A DNA stretch of 64,000 bases from Nostoc sp. TCL26-01 (GCF_013393945.1 NZ_CP040297.1:6414809-6478808), one strand, 5' to 3'; positions 43,832 through 54,064 are shown, numbered from the stretch's first letter. A program made the numbers and translations. Notes: generated by a model from the letters alone, not told the origin.

Positions 43832-44234
43832 TATTCTTCAATATAGGATTCCTATTTGATTTTTGTTGGCATGGGCTACGCTAACAGTTATTAAAGCAGA
43901 TTACTATATTTCAAAACCCATCTTCCCACAATTTATTCAGTAAAAATCAATACATATTGATTAATCAAATCATCAAGATTATCAATGGAAATTAGTCTAC
44001 TCATTACCTAAATCACGCGGTGTGCAACTTTCTCTCAAACCTAACCCCCAACCCCTTCCCTACAAGGGAAGGGGAGCAAGATTCAAAGCCTCTCTCCGTT
44101 TCGGGGAGAGGTTTGGAGAGGGGTTTTCAGAATAAGTCGCACATCGTGTTAAATCATCACAATAGCTCTACAATAACCCGACTATTTCCTTCCGCATCTG
44201 AATATCATCTAAAAAGTTTCCTCAGGACAAGGCT
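43832..44234. other. Gap before the poly-HAMP kinase with dispersed repeats
   Basis: A GTTGGCATGGGCTACGC repeat copy lies at about 43852-43890. A hairpin block of the 26699 family lies at about 44036-44130. A GTA-N8-TAC site (GTAAAAATCAATAC, 43940-43953) has no clear -10 box at the right distance, so an NtcA effect is doubtful. Confidence 0.55.
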
Positions 44235-47200
44235 ATGGCAACCGAACAGTTAACCAGAGAAAGTGACAACCTTGATTTAAAACAGCTCCTCAAAACGCTG
44301 ACGGCTGTAAAAAAAGGTGATTTTTCTGCGCGGATGTCCATAGAGCAAACAGGCATAGCCGGGAAAATAGCTGATACTCTCAACGATATTATTGAGCAAA
44401 ATGAGCGCATGACAGCAGAGCTACAGCGCATTAGTAATGTTGTGGGCAAAGAAGGCAAAATTACGGAACGGGCTTCATTAGGAAATGTTAGTGGTTCTTG
44501 GACAGATTGTGTCAATTCTGTCAATACTCTAATTACAGATTTAGTGCAGCCAACGGCGGAAACGACAAGGGTAATTCGCGCTGTCGCTAACGGTGATTTA
44601 TCTCAAACGATCGCCACAGAAATTGAAGGTAGACCCCTCAAGGGAGAGTTTCGCCAAACAGCCAACATTGTCAACACGATGGTGACACGGTTGAGTTCCT
44701 TTGCTGGGGAAGTGACGCGGGTTGCCAGAGAAGTCGGCACAGAAGGTAAACTGGGTGTCCAAGCCCAGGTGCAAGGAGTCGCGGGTACGTGGAAAGATTT
44801 AACCGATAACGTCAACCTGATGGCAGGAAACCTGACAGGACAGGTGAGAAATATTGCCGAAGTGGCAACAGCGATCGCCAATGGTGATTTGTCGAAAAAA
44901 ATCACCGTGGATGTGAAAGGGGAAATTTTGGAGTTGAAAAACACCGTGAATACAATGGTGGATCAACTGAATTCTTTTGCATCGGAAGTTACACGGGTGG
45001 CGAGGGAAGTGGGAACGGAAGGAAAACTCGGTGTGCAAGCAGAAGTCCGAGGGGTAGCGGGGACTTGGAAAGACTTGACAGATAACGTCAACCTGATGGC
45101 AGGAAACTTGACAGCGCAGGTGCGGAACATTGCCGAGGTGACGACGGCGGTAGCAAATGGCGACTTGTCGAAGAAAATTACTGTGGATGTGAAGGGGGAA
45201 ATTTTAGAACTGAAAAACACCGTCAATATCATGGTGGATCAACTCAATTCCTTTGCCTCAGAAGTGACACGGGTTGCCCGTGAGGTGGGTGCAGAAGGAA
45301 AATTAGGTGGTCAAGCCGAAGTCCGGGGGGTAGCAGGTACATGGAAGGACTTGACTGATAGTGTGAATTTCATGGCGGGGAGTTTAACAGCCCAGGTGCG
45401 GAATATTGCCGAGGTGACGACGGCGGTAGCCAATGGGGACTTGTCAAAGAAAATCACTGTGGATGTGAAGGGGGAAATTTTGGAGTTGAAGAACACCATC
45501 AATACAATGGTGGATCAACTCAATTCTTTTGCCTCAGAAGTCACTAGGGTGGCGCGGGAGGTGGGAACGGAAGGAAAGTTGGGGGTACAAGCAGAAGTCC
45601 GAGGGGTAGCGGGGACTTGGAAAGACTTGACAGATAACGTCAACCTGATGGCAGGAAATCTGACAGGACAGGTGAGAAATATTGCCGAAGTGGCAACAGC
45701 GATCGCTAATGGTGACTTATCCAAAAAAATCACTGTGGACGTGCGCGGGGAAATTTTTGAGTTGAAAAACACCATCAATATCATGGTGGATCAACTGAGT
45801 TCTTTTGCCTCAGAAGTTACCAGGGTAGCTAGGGAAGTAGGTAGCGAAGGCAAATTGGGTGTGCAAGCCGATGTCAAAGGTGTGGCAGGGACTTGGAAAG
45901 ACTTGACCGATAGTGTGAATTTCATGGCGGGGAGTTTGACAGCCCAGGTGCGGAATATTGCCGAGGTGACAACGGCGGTGGCAACAGGTGACTTATCCAA
46001 GAAAATTACTGTGGATGTGAAGGGGGAAATTCTAGAACTCAAGAACACTATTAATACAATGGTGGATCAGCTGAATTCCTTTGCCTCGGAAGTAACACGG
46101 GTGGCGCGGGAAGTCGGTAGCGAAGGCAAACTCGGTGTGCAAGCAGAAGTGCGCGGGGTGGCAGGTACGTGGAAAGACTTAACCGACAGTGTAAATTTCA
46201 TGGCGGGGAGTTTAACTGCCCAGGTACGGAACATTGCCGAGGTGACGACGGCGGTGGCAAATGGTGACTTGTCGAAGAAAATTACTGTGGATGTGAAGGG
46301 GGAAATTTTAGAACTCAAGAACACCATCAATACAATGGTGGATCAACTCAGTTCCTTTGCCTCGGAAGTCACCAGGGTGGCGCGGGAGGTAGGAACGGAA
46401 GGGAAACTGGGTGTCCAAGCCGAAGTCCGGGGAGTCGCAGGGACTTGGAAAGACTTGACAGGTGCGGTGAATATGATGGCAGGAAACCTCACTGATCAAG
46501 TACGGAATATTGCCGAGGTGGCAACTGCGATCGCTAACGGTGATTTGTCGAAGAAAATTACTGTGCAAGTAAAAGGGGAAATTTTAGAGTTGAAAAACAC
46601 CATCAATATCATGGTGGATCAACTCAACTCTTTTGCCTCGGAAGTAACTAGGGTGGCGCGGGAAGTCGGTAGCGAAGGCAAGCTGGGTGTGCAAGCCGAT
46701 GTTAAAGGTGTGGCAGGGACTTGGAAGGACTTGACTGACAGTGTGAATTTCATGGCAGGAAGTTTGACAGCCCAGGTACGGAATATTGCTGCCGTCACTA
46801 CAGCCGTGGCTAATGGCGACTTGTCCAAGAAAATTTCTGTGGATGTGAAAGGGGAAATTCTGGAGTTGAAAAACACCGTCAACACAATGGTGGATCAACT
46901 GAATTCTTTTGCATCGGAAGTTACCAGGGTGGCGCGGGAGGTGGGAACGGAAGGAAAACTGGGTGTGCAAGCCGAAGTTAAAGGTGTGGCAGGGACTTGG
47001 AAAGACTTGACCGATAGTGTGAATTTCATGGCAGGGAGTTTGACAGCCCAGGTGCGGAATATTGCCGAGGTGACGACGGCGGTGGCAAATGGCGACTTGT
47101 CCAAGAAAATCACCGTGGATGTGAAGGGAGAAATTTTAGAACTCAAGAACACCATCAATACAATGGTGGATCAACTCAACTCCTTTGCCTCGGAAGTAAC

Positions 47201-50200
47201 ACGGGTAGCACGGGAGGTGGGAACAGAAGGAAAACTGGGTGTACAAGCCTACGTCCGGGGTGTGGCCGGCACATGGAAAGACTTAACCGATAACGTCAAC
47301 CTGATGGCGGGGAACCTGACAGCCCAGGTGCGGAACATTGCCGAAGTGACAAAAGCGGTGGCAAATGGCGACTTGTCCAAAAAAATCACCGTGGATGTGA
47401 AAGGGGAAATTCTCGACTTGAAAAACACCATCAACACAATGGTGGATCAACTTAGTTCCTTTGCCTCAGAAGTTACGAGGGTAGCACGGGAGGTGGGAAC
47501 TGAAGGAAAATTAGGTGGGCAAGCTTTAGTACAAGGTGTAGCAGGTACGTGGAAGGATTTGACCGACAACGTTAACTCAATGGCGGGGAACCTGACAGCC
47601 CAGGTAAGAGGCATTGCCAGAGTTGTCACGGCAGTAGCGAACGGGGACTTGAAACGCAAACTGATGTTAGATGCGAAGGGGGAAATTGAAACCTTAGCCG
47701 AGACAATCAACGAAATGATTGATACCCTAGCCACCTTTGCCAATCAGGTAACAACAGTGGCGCGGGAAGTAGGCATAGAAGGGAAATTAGGCGGTCAAGC
47801 CAAGGTTCCAGGGGCAGCCGGCACATGGAAAGATTTGACCGACAACGTTAACGAACTAGCAGCCACATTAACTACCCAATTAAGAGCGATCGCAGAAGTT
47901 GCCACAGCCGTGACTAAAGGCGATTTGACCCGTTCTATCTCCGTAGAAGCCTTGGGTGAGGTAGCAATTCTCAAAGACAATATCAACCAGATGATTGCTA
48001 ACCTCAGAGAGACAACCCAGAAAAATACTGAGCAGGACTGGTTAAAAACGAACCTGGCTAAGTTTACCCGGATGCTACAAGGGCAGAGAGACTTAGAAAC
48101 CGTCTCCAAATTAATTCTCTCCGAACTCGCACCCCTAGTCGGCGCACAACACGGCGTATTCTACCTCTTAGAATCAGGAGACAATCAAGCCTACCTCAAG
48201 TTACTTAGCACCTATGCTTACCGCGAACGCAAAAATTTAGCCAACCGCTTTTTCTTGGGTGAAGGTTTGGTAGGACAATGTGCCTTAGAAAAAGAACGGA
48301 TTCTGTTAACCGAAGTCCCCAACGACTATATCAAAATTAGTTCCGGTTTAGGCGAAGCCACCCCACTAAATGCTGTAGTCCTACCCGTCTTATTTGAAGG
48401 ACAAGTCACAGCAGTAGTTGAGTTGGCATCCTTCCGCCGCTTTAGTGAAATTCATTTAACCTTCTTCGACCAACTCACCGAAAGTATTGCGATCGTTCTC
48501 AACACCATCGCCGCCTCCATGCGGACTGAAGAATTACTCAAGCAATCCCAGTCTCTAGCCGAGGAATTACAAACCCAGCAAAACGAACTCCGAGAAACCA
48601 ACAAACGCCTCGAACAACAAGCCCAATCACTCAAAGCCTCAGAAGACTTACTGCGAGGACAGCAAGATGAGTTGCAGCAAACCAATGCAGAATTAGAAGA
48701 AAAAGCCGAATTATTAGCCTTACAAAAACAAGAAGTAGAACGGAAAAATCGAGAGATTGAACAAGCTAGAAGGTCTTTAGAAGACAAAGCTGAACAATTA
48801 GCACTGTCCTCTAAATATAAATCCGAGTTCTTAGCTAATATGTCCCACGAACTCCGGACACCCTTAAATAGCTTGTTGATTTTGGCCAGATTATTAACAG
48901 ATAACGTTGATGGTAATCTCACCGATAAACAAGTCGAATATAGCCAAACAATTTACTCTGCCGGTAACGAACTGTTGGCATTAATCAATGACATTTTGGA
49001 TCTAGCCAAAATCGAATCGGGAACCATGTCCATTCACATGACCCCCATGCCCTTACAAGAATTGGCAGAACAAATTGAGCGTACCTTTGGACAAATAGCT
49101 CAAAATAAAGGACTGACTTTTGCCGTTGAACTGGCTGCAGATTTGCCAATCAGCATCCACACTGATGTTAAACGCCTACAACAAGTCCTGAAAAATCTCC
49201 TCTCCAACGCTTTTAAATTCACCGAAAATGGAGAAGTCAGCTTACAAATAGCCGTAGCGACACAGGGATGGAGTCTCACCCAACAAACCCTCAACCGCGC
49301 TCAAACTGTCATTGCTTTTGCCGTTAGTGATACAGGTATCGGTATTGCCGCCGACAAGCAAAAGATTATTTTTGAAGCCTTCCAACAAGCTGATGGCACT
49401 ACTAGCCGCAAATATGGCGGCACAGGATTAGGTTTGTCAATTAGCCGAGAAATTGCTCATCTCCTGGGCGGCGAAATCAAGCTGATTAGTCATCCCGGAC
49501 AAGGTAGCACCTTTACCTTCTACGTACCACAACAAAATCTGGAATCGACACAAGCAAATCTATTCCCCCCTTCCCACTCCTCACTTCCCACTCACCACTC
49601 ACCACAGATCAACGACGATCGCTCTAACATTAACAATTCTTCAGATCATAATGTCCTGCTGATTGTCGAAGATGATGTGAATTTTGCCAAAATTCTCCTA
49701 GATATGGCGCGCCAGCAGGGATTCCAAGTGATTACCGCCCAAACTGGTACATCTGGGTTGAAATTAGCTAAGGAATATCGCCCGACAGCAATTTTACTGG
49801 ATATCAAATTACCAGAGATGGATGGTTGGACAGTCCTAGATCGCCTCAAACGCGACCCCACAACCCGCCATATTCCTGTACACATCATGAGTGTGGAGGA
49901 AGGACAACAACGGTGTTTACAACTAGGTGCGATCGCCTATTTACAAAAACCTGTCACCAGTGAAGCCATATCAGGAGCTTTAGAAAAAATTAAAGGTTTT
50001 GTGGAACGTCGAGTCAAAAGTCTGCTAGTAGTCGAAGATGATCAACTACAACGCCAAAGCATTGTCGAGCTAATTGGCAACAGCGATGTGACAACTACTG
50101 CTGTGGGTACGGGGGCAGAAGCTCTCCAAGCCATCCGCAACCAGTATTTTGACTGCTTAGTCCTGGATTTAGGCTTACCAGATATGCCAGGAATAGAACT

Positions 50201-50819
50201 AATCGAGCAGATTAAACGAGAACCAAACGCCTCAGCCCTACCCATCATTGTCTACACCGGCAGAGAAATCAGCCCAGCCCAAGAGACAGAACTCAGACGC
50301 ATCGCAGAGACTATCATTATTAAAGATGTGCGATCGCCCGAACGCCTCCTCGATGAAACTGCCTTGTTCCTCCACCGCATCCAAGAAAATTTACCCGTAC
50401 CCAAGCGGCAAATCCTTGAACAACTCTATTCCAAAGACTACTCTCTAGTGGGGAAAAAGGTCTTGATTGTAGACGACGATGTACGCAACATCTTTGCCCT
50501 CACCAGTATGCTAGAACGCTATCAAATGCAGGTTTTATATGCAGAAAACGGTAGAGAAGGGATTGATTTGCTAGAAATCACACCCGATATTGATGTGGTA
50601 CTCATGGATGTGATGATGCCAGAAATGGATGGCTACGAAACCATGCAACTGATTCGCCAGCGAGAGCAATTTAGCTCTTTACCAATTATTGCCTTAACAG
50701 CCAAAGCCATGCAAGGCGATCGCGATCAGTGTATCGCCGCAGGTGCATCAGATTATATTGCTAAACCCGTAGATACAGAACAGTTATTATCTCTATTACG
50801 AGTTTGGCTATACCGTTAA
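44235..50819 (+). CDS. Poly-HAMP hybrid histidine kinase with three receivers
   Basis: A 2194-residue soluble kinase of the type-III (Nik1-like) class. Residues 1-155: divergent HAMP-type units. Residues 156-1259: twelve 92-residue units of the form FASEVTRVAREVGTEGKLG ... NTMVDQLNS, each two HAMP-like helical pairs. Residues 1285-1440: GAF. 1450-1530: coiled coil. HisKA with His1538 in SHELRTPLNSLL. HATPase about 1590-1760 with TGIGIAADKQKIIF and GGTGLGLSISRE. Receivers: LLIVEDDVNFAKI (about 1808), LLVVEDDQLQRQS, LIVDDDVRNIFALTS; phosphoacceptors in LLDIKLPEMDG, VLDLGLPDMPG, LMDVMMPEMDG. No membrane segment or Cache-type sensor, so it senses a cytosolic or osmotic signal. The unit array is almost identical in DNA. 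Confidence 0.95.
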   Translation: MATEQLTRESDNLDLKQLLKTLTAVKKGDFSARMSIEQTGIAGKIADTLNDIIEQNERMTAELQRISNVVGKEGKITERASLGNVSGSWTDCVNSVNTLITDLVQPTAETTRVIRAVANGDLSQTIATEIEGRPLKGEFRQTANIVNTMVTRLSSFAGEVTRVAREVGTEGKLGVQAQVQGVAGTWKDLTDNVNLMAGNLTGQVRNIAEVATAIANGDLSKKITVDVKGEILELKNTVNTMVDQLNSFASEVTRVAREVGTEGKLGVQAEVRGVAGTWKDLTDNVNLMAGNLTAQVRNIAEVTTAVANGDLSKKITVDVKGEILELKNTVNIMVDQLNSFASEVTRVAREVGAEGKLGGQAEVRGVAGTWKDLTDSVNFMAGSLTAQVRNIAEVTTAVANGDLSKKITVDVKGEILELKNTINTMVDQLNSFASEVTRVAREVGTEGKLGVQAEVRGVAGTWKDLTDNVNLMAGNLTGQVRNIAEVATAIANGDLSKKITVDVRGEIFELKNTINIMVDQLSSFASEVTRVAREVGSEGKLGVQADVKGVAGTWKDLTDSVNFMAGSLTAQVRNIAEVTTAVATGDLSKKITVDVKGEILELKNTINTMVDQLNSFASEVTRVAREVGSEGKLGVQAEVRGVAGTWKDLTDSVNFMAGSLTAQVRNIAEVTTAVANGDLSKKITVDVKGEILELKNTINTMVDQLSSFASEVTRVAREVGTEGKLGVQAEVRGVAGTWKDLTGAVNMMAGNLTDQVRNIAEVATAIANGDLSKKITVQVKGEILELKNTINIMVDQLNSFASEVTRVAREVGSEGKLGVQADVKGVAGTWKDLTDSVNFMAGSLTAQVRNIAAVTTAVANGDLSKKISVDVKGEILELKNTVNTMVDQLNSFASEVTRVAREVGTEGKLGVQAEVKGVAGTWKDLTDSVNFMAGSLTAQVRNIAEVTTAVANGDLSKKITVDVKGEILELKNTINTMVDQLNSFASEVTRVAREVGTEGKLGVQAYVRGVAGTWKDLTDNVNLMAGNLTAQVRNIAEVTKAVANGDLSKKITVDVKGEILDLKNTINTMVDQLSSFASEVTRVAREVGTEGKLGGQALVQGVAGTWKDLTDNVNSMAGNLTAQVRGIARVVTAVANGDLKRKLMLDAKGEIETLAETINEMIDTLATFANQVTTVAREVGIEGKLGGQAKVPGAAGTWKDLTDNVNELAATLTTQLRAIAEVATAVTKGDLTRSISVEALGEVAILKDNINQMIANLRETTQKNTEQDWLKTNLAKFTRMLQGQRDLETVSKLILSELAPLVGAQHGVFYLLESGDNQAYLKLLSTYAYRERKNLANRFFLGEGLVGQCALEKERILLTEVPNDYIKISSGLGEATPLNAVVLPVLFEGQVTAVVELASFRRFSEIHLTFFDQLTESIAIVLNTIAASMRTEELLKQSQSLAEELQTQQNELRETNKRLEQQAQSLKASEDLLRGQQDELQQTNAELEEKAELLALQKQEVERKNREIEQARRSLEDKAEQLALSSKYKSEFLANMSHELRTPLNSLLILARLLTDNVDGNLTDKQVEYSQTIYSAGNELLALINDILDLAKIESGTMSIHMTPMPLQELAEQIERTFGQIAQNKGLTFAVELAADLPISIHTDVKRLQQVLKNLLSNAFKFTENGEVSLQIAVATQGWSLTQQTLNRAQTVIAFAVSDTGIGIAADKQKIIFEAFQQADGTTSRKYGGTGLGLSISREIAHLLGGEIKLISHPGQGSTFTFYVPQQNLESTQANLFPPSHSSLPTHHSPQINDDRSNINNSSDHNVLLIVEDDVNFAKILLDMARQQGFQVITAQTGTSGLKLAKEYRPTAILLDIKLPEMDGWTVLDRLKRDPTTRHIPVHIMSVEEGQQRCLQLGAIAYLQKPVTSEAISGALEKIKGFVERRVKSLLVVEDDQLQRQSIVELIGNSDVTTTAVGTGAEALQAIRNQYFDCLVLDLGLPDMPGIELIEQIKREPNASALPIIVYTGREISPAQETELRRIAETIIIKDVRSPERLLDETALFLHRIQENLPVPKRQILEQLYSKDYSLVGKKVLIVDDDVRNIFALTSMLERYQMQVLYAENGREGIDLLEITPDIDVVLMDVMMPEMDGYETMQLIRQREQFSSLPIIALTAKAMQGDRDQCIAAGASDYIAKPVDTEQLLSLLRVWLYR
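44700..48011 (+). repeat. Twelve tandem 276-bp HAMP-coding units
   Basis: Units start at 44700 and every 276 bases. Units 2-10 are near-identical, including silent positions in places, pointing to recent amplification or gene conversion. Units 1, 11 and 12 are more divergent. Long open frames on the minus strand throughout are by-products. Confidence 0.92.
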
Positions 50820-50899
50820 CCGATCAAGCAGAAATGTAGGTTGGGTGGAGACTTTGCGTAACCCAACATTACTGATCTGAATCTGGTGAGAAATTTGGG

Positions 50900-51451
50900 T
50901 TATACTGCTGCTCGCTCAGTCAAAGTATTATATGAAGCAAAGCTAGTAATTTTTTGCAGCACAAAAGCGTCATTCTCCTTAATTAAATCCCCAGTACAAA
51001 CGACTGGTAGCCTCTGGTGATAAGCAGTCCAAGCCTGATTGTATTCAGATTCACTCAGAGAAAGGTTAATTTGACGAGGCTTGCCGACAACAAAACCGAT
51101 AATTGTGACATTAACTGGATGATTTCGTTCTGCTACTCTTATCACCATCCCCTGAATAGAGGTATTGGGGATTTTTGTAATTAAATCGCTCAAAATATCT
51201 AACTGAGAGCGAACTTCAACAGTTTCTAGAATTACCAAAATATCAGCCATCCGCAGCGCATAAGACCGGATTTTGGGATTGAGAGGTAAGGTAATATCAA
51301 ATTCCTCACCAGAATCAGTTATTTTAATCCAAACTGATTCTTTAGTGTCAACCTGACTCTCTTGATACCAACCTTTTGCTTGAAGATAAGATGTTATTTT
51401 ATCAGGGTCTAAATTAGAGAGAATATCCGGGTCACGCACGGTAACTATCAT
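50900..51451 (-). CDS. Unknown protein coupled to the DUF4365 pseudogene
   Basis: A 183-residue protein I do not recognise. Features: ITSYLQAKGWYQESQVDTKE, VWIKITDSGEEFDITLPLNP, a helical centre SQLDILSDLITKIPNTSIQG and a C-terminal beta-rich part ending QKITSFASYNTLTERAAV. It looks like a soluble alpha/beta protein. Its ATG overlaps the preceding DUF4365 stop by four bases (ATGA). The layout of a nuclease-like gene with a coupled unknown partner is seen in defence islands, but nothing more supports that here. Confidence 0.6.
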   Translation of the reverse strand: MIVTVRDPDILSNLDPDKITSYLQAKGWYQESQVDTKESVWIKITDSGEEFDITLPLNPKIRSYALRMADILVILETVEVRSQLDILSDLITKIPNTSIQGMVIRVAERNHPVNVTIIGFVVGKPRQINLSLSESEYNQAWTAYHQRLPVVCTGDLIKENDAFVLQKITSFASYNTLTERAAV

Positions 51452-51955
51452 ATTGGTTCTCCTCTAGCAATTCTTTGCATTAGAGCTGGCAAAACTTCAA
51501 CACTGAAAATATTTTGCTGGGGTAAGTAAACAGTGACAGTACTTTGATTTTCAGTTGGTGGTTGACCGCGTATCGACACCCAGTAAGCACAACGCTTCAA
51601 GCAAAGCTCCGTCTCCGATTGTTGTAGCCAATTTTCTTGTAAATCAGGAACCAAGACCAACGACTAACAACAGGGGGTCATCGTCGGGATTATTGTTTCT
51701 TAGTTCATCATAATTTTTGATTTCTAGAGGAATTTTAACAAAGTCCGGATCTAGTAATTTTTGGGAAGTACATTTGACTTGTAAATCAATCCGAGTTCGC
51801 CGTCTAGAACCAGGTATTGTAATTCCTGTGATGGTTACATCAACCCCCACTAAATCTAATAGTCTGGGTGCTATTTGGAATGAATAACCCGTAGCAGACG
51901 CGACAGCATTGATGTAAGCATAGCTAAATTCCTCTTTCTGAGTAGTGATGTACAT
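51448..51955 (-). pseudogene. Frameshifted DUF4365 nuclease-like gene
   Basis: Two adjacent frames form one DUF4365 protein. The first (51644-51955) gives EFSYAYINAVASATGYSFQI, then GVDVTITGI and RIDLQVKCTS: the D...(x)QxK pattern of the PD-(D/E)XK superfamily. It ends DDDPLLLVVGLGS. The second (51448-51660) continues LVPDLQENWLQQSETELCLK, then RCAYWVSIRGQPPTENQST as in intact members. The combined 508 bases are 3n+1, so one extra base near 51651-51665 broke it. A sequencing error could mimic this. Confidence 0.8.
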
Positions 51956-52046
51956 TTAAATAAGAGCAACGTCTCTACATAATTTATGTGTAATAACTGA
52001 ACCGTATTGAGTTGTACTCAGATTTCTCACCACATTTAATCAAGTC

Positions 52047-53099
52047 CTATGCAACTTGAAAATTAGTTGCTTCTTCCATTGGCTCATAACCATGAGTCAA
52101 CTGCTCAATGGCTCTGTCAAGCAAATCTAAACCTTGCTGGACTGTTTCGATGACACTCAACTGTCCACGCAACTCCGCCGCACCGACAAAACCTTTGGCG
52201 TACCAAGTCATGTGTTTGCGGGCTTGCCGGACACCGCGATCGCCTTTATACTCCCACAATGCTTGTAAATGATCTCTGGCACATTCCAAGCGTTGAATTG
52301 GGGTTGGTGCTGGCAAGATTTCCCCGGTTTTTAAGAAATGATCAATCTCTCCCACCAAAAAGGGATAACCTAAAGTCCCACGGGAACACATCACACCATC
52401 AGCACCAGTTTGTTCGAGACATTTCACCGCCGCTTCCACTGAAAATATATCGCCATTACCAATCACCGGAATCGCTAGCACTTCTTTCACACGCGCTATC
52501 CATTCCCAACGAGCGTTACCATTGTAACCTTGGGCGCGGGTGCGTCCATGCACGGTAATCATTTTCGCACCAGCATCTTCCATCCGCTTGGCAAAGTCGA
52601 GGATAGTAATTTCTTTGTCATTCCAACCAATCCGAGTTTTAACTGTCACAGGTACATCAACAGCTTTCACCACTTCCCGCACAATTGCTGCTGCTACTTC
52701 TGGTTGGCGCAATAAGGAAGAACCACCACCATTTTTTGTAATTTTATTTACCGGACACCCCATATTAATGTCCACAGTATCAGCACCCTCAGCCACCGCT
52801 TTAACTGCTGCTTCCGCTAGGAAATCGGGACGACAATCAAATAGTTGAATACTGATTGGTCTTTCGTTAGGGTCTACCTCCATAATTTTAGGTAGCTGCT
52901 TGACGTAGTGTAACCCAGTAGCGTTGACCATTTCCGTATACATCATCGAATCTGGTGCATAGCGACGTACCAAACGACGAAACACCATATCTGTTACCCC
53001 AGACAAAGGTGACTGAAGAACTCGACTTTTGACCTCACAAGAGCCGATTTTCAGGGGTTGAGCAAGTCTCGCTTGCAAACTGGGGGACAGAGTAAGCAT
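52047..53099 (-). CDS. tRNA-dihydrouridine synthase (DusB-like)
   Basis: A 350-residue FMN TIM-barrel protein that reduces uridine in tRNA D-loops. Motifs: RVLQSPLSGVTDMVFRRLVR, MYTEMVNATGLHY, INMGCPVNKITKNGGGSSLL with the catalytic Cys, VKTRIGWN, VHGRTRAQGYNGNARWEWIA and IPVIGNGDIFSVEAA. C-terminal HMTWYAKGFVGAAELRGQL matches the DusB group. It is a single gene reading away from the DUF4365 region. Confidence 0.93.
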   Translation of the reverse strand: MLTLSPSLQARLAQPLKIGSCEVKSRVLQSPLSGVTDMVFRRLVRRYAPDSMMYTEMVNATGLHYVKQLPKIMEVDPNERPISIQLFDCRPDFLAEAAVKAVAEGADTVDINMGCPVNKITKNGGGSSLLRQPEVAAAIVREVVKAVDVPVTVKTRIGWNDKEITILDFAKRMEDAGAKMITVHGRTRAQGYNGNARWEWIARVKEVLAIPVIGNGDIFSVEAAVKCLEQTGADGVMCSRGTLGYPFLVGEIDHFLKTGEILPAPTPIQRLECARDHLQALWEYKGDRGVRQARKHMTWYAKGFVGAAELRGQLSVIETVQQGLDLLDRAIEQLTHGYEPMEEATNFQVA

Positions 53100-53231
53100 A
53101 ATGTCAAGAGAAAATTAATAAACTTAATGATAGTTGAAGATTTTTGGTGAGAGATTTATTTGTATTTGCAGCGATCGCTCAATCAAATTTCTGTTAGATC
53201 AAAATTATATCAATTGCCAAACCTAATTAAC

Positions 53232-53325
53232 GTGAGTCTCTGTTGAAGACTCACATCAACGGAAAATCAAAGTTTTAACCCGCGTAGGCGGGTTTTGCCT
53301 GTGTAGACGCGACTTCCAGTCGCCT
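53232..53325. repeat. Hairpin and dispersed repeat after the DsbA-like gene
   Basis: gtgagtct (53232-53239) and agactcac (53247-53254) form an 8-bp hairpin. At 53281-53322 lies a reverse copy of the 27001 family repeat, overlapping the last bases of the DsbA-like gene. Since dus ends at 52047, this is the region between dus and the DsbA-like gene. Confidence 0.65.
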
Positions 53326-54064
53326 AAGAGGCTAATTTCCCTGCTATTTCGGTTACTTGTAAGGCTCCAGAGAAGTTTTGATTATTCATGACAAAGAAAG
53401 GTGTGCCATCAACACCCAAACTTTGTGCTAGTTGGATGTCTTTACTAATGGTGGTGTCAGCTAAAAGGCGATCGCTGTTAAACTTATCCATGTCCAACTG
53501 GAGTTTTTTGGCAATCTCTAGATACAAATCTTCACCCAGTCGCTTTTGATTAGTAAACAAAGCATCGTGGTACTCCCAAAATTTACCTTGTTGATTTGCT
53601 GCCCAACTTGCTCTAGCCGCAGGCATAGCTTCAGCATGAACAGGAATCAAGGGTAGATGCTTGTAAACTAATGTCACATCATTTTGATGCTTGGCTAATA
53701 ACTGGTTTAATTTTTTATGCGCCTCAGCACAATAAGGGCATTGAAAATCAGAAAATTCTACGATCAAGTTTTTTGCAGGAGTAATGCCCAGAATCGGAGA
53801 GTCAGCGATCGCAATTTGCGGATGAGTTTTTAAATCATTGAAAAATGCTGCTCTGGCTTGATTGATTTGCTGTTGCTGTTGCTGCTGATACGCTTGGAGC
53901 GATTCGATAATTGTTTCTGGGTGTTGGCGGAGAATTTGTAAAACCTGCTGCTCTAATTCAGGATTGGGACGATTTGCTGCTTGTGCTGGTAGTGACCAAC
54001 CTAAAACTAGACATAATAAACTCAATATTGCCCAGTTCCGTAGATATTGCCAAAGTTGACGCAT
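53324..54064 (-). CDS. DsbA family thioredoxin-fold protein, exported
   Basis: A thiol-disulfide exchange protein of 246 residues, starting at MRQLWQYLRNWAILSLLCLV (ATG 54064). Residues 1-30 are a signal peptide with a hydrophobic core and an AQA-A cleavage motif. A helical segment with a glutamine run leads to the thioredoxin domain with active site FSDFQCPYCAEAHKKL and cis-Pro region GVDGTPFFVMNNQNFSG. The CPYC site fits DsbA-type oxidases or BdbD. It should act in the periplasm or lumen. The C-terminus lies at the border of a dispersed repeat. Confidence 0.9.
   Translation of the reverse strand: MRQLWQYLRNWAILSLLCLVLGWSLPAQAANRPNPELEQQVLQILRQHPETIIESLQAYQQQQQQQINQARAAFFNDLKTHPQIAIADSPILGITPAKNLIVEFSDFQCPYCAEAHKKLNQLLAKHQNDVTLVYKHLPLIPVHAEAMPAARASWAANQQGKFWEYHDALFTNQKRLGEDLYLEIAKKLQLDMDKFNSDRLLADTTISKDIQLAQSLGVDGTPFFVMNNQNFSGALQVTEIAGKLAS

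Noticed and set aside
43940..43953. GTA-N8-TAC site before the poly-HAMP kinase as an NtcA promoter
   Set aside because: No TAN3T box at 20-24 bases, and a few such palindromes are expected by chance in the intergenic DNA of this window.
44603..48109. Many minus-strand open frames of 60-130 codons
   Set aside because: By-products of the tandem HAMP array on the plus strand.
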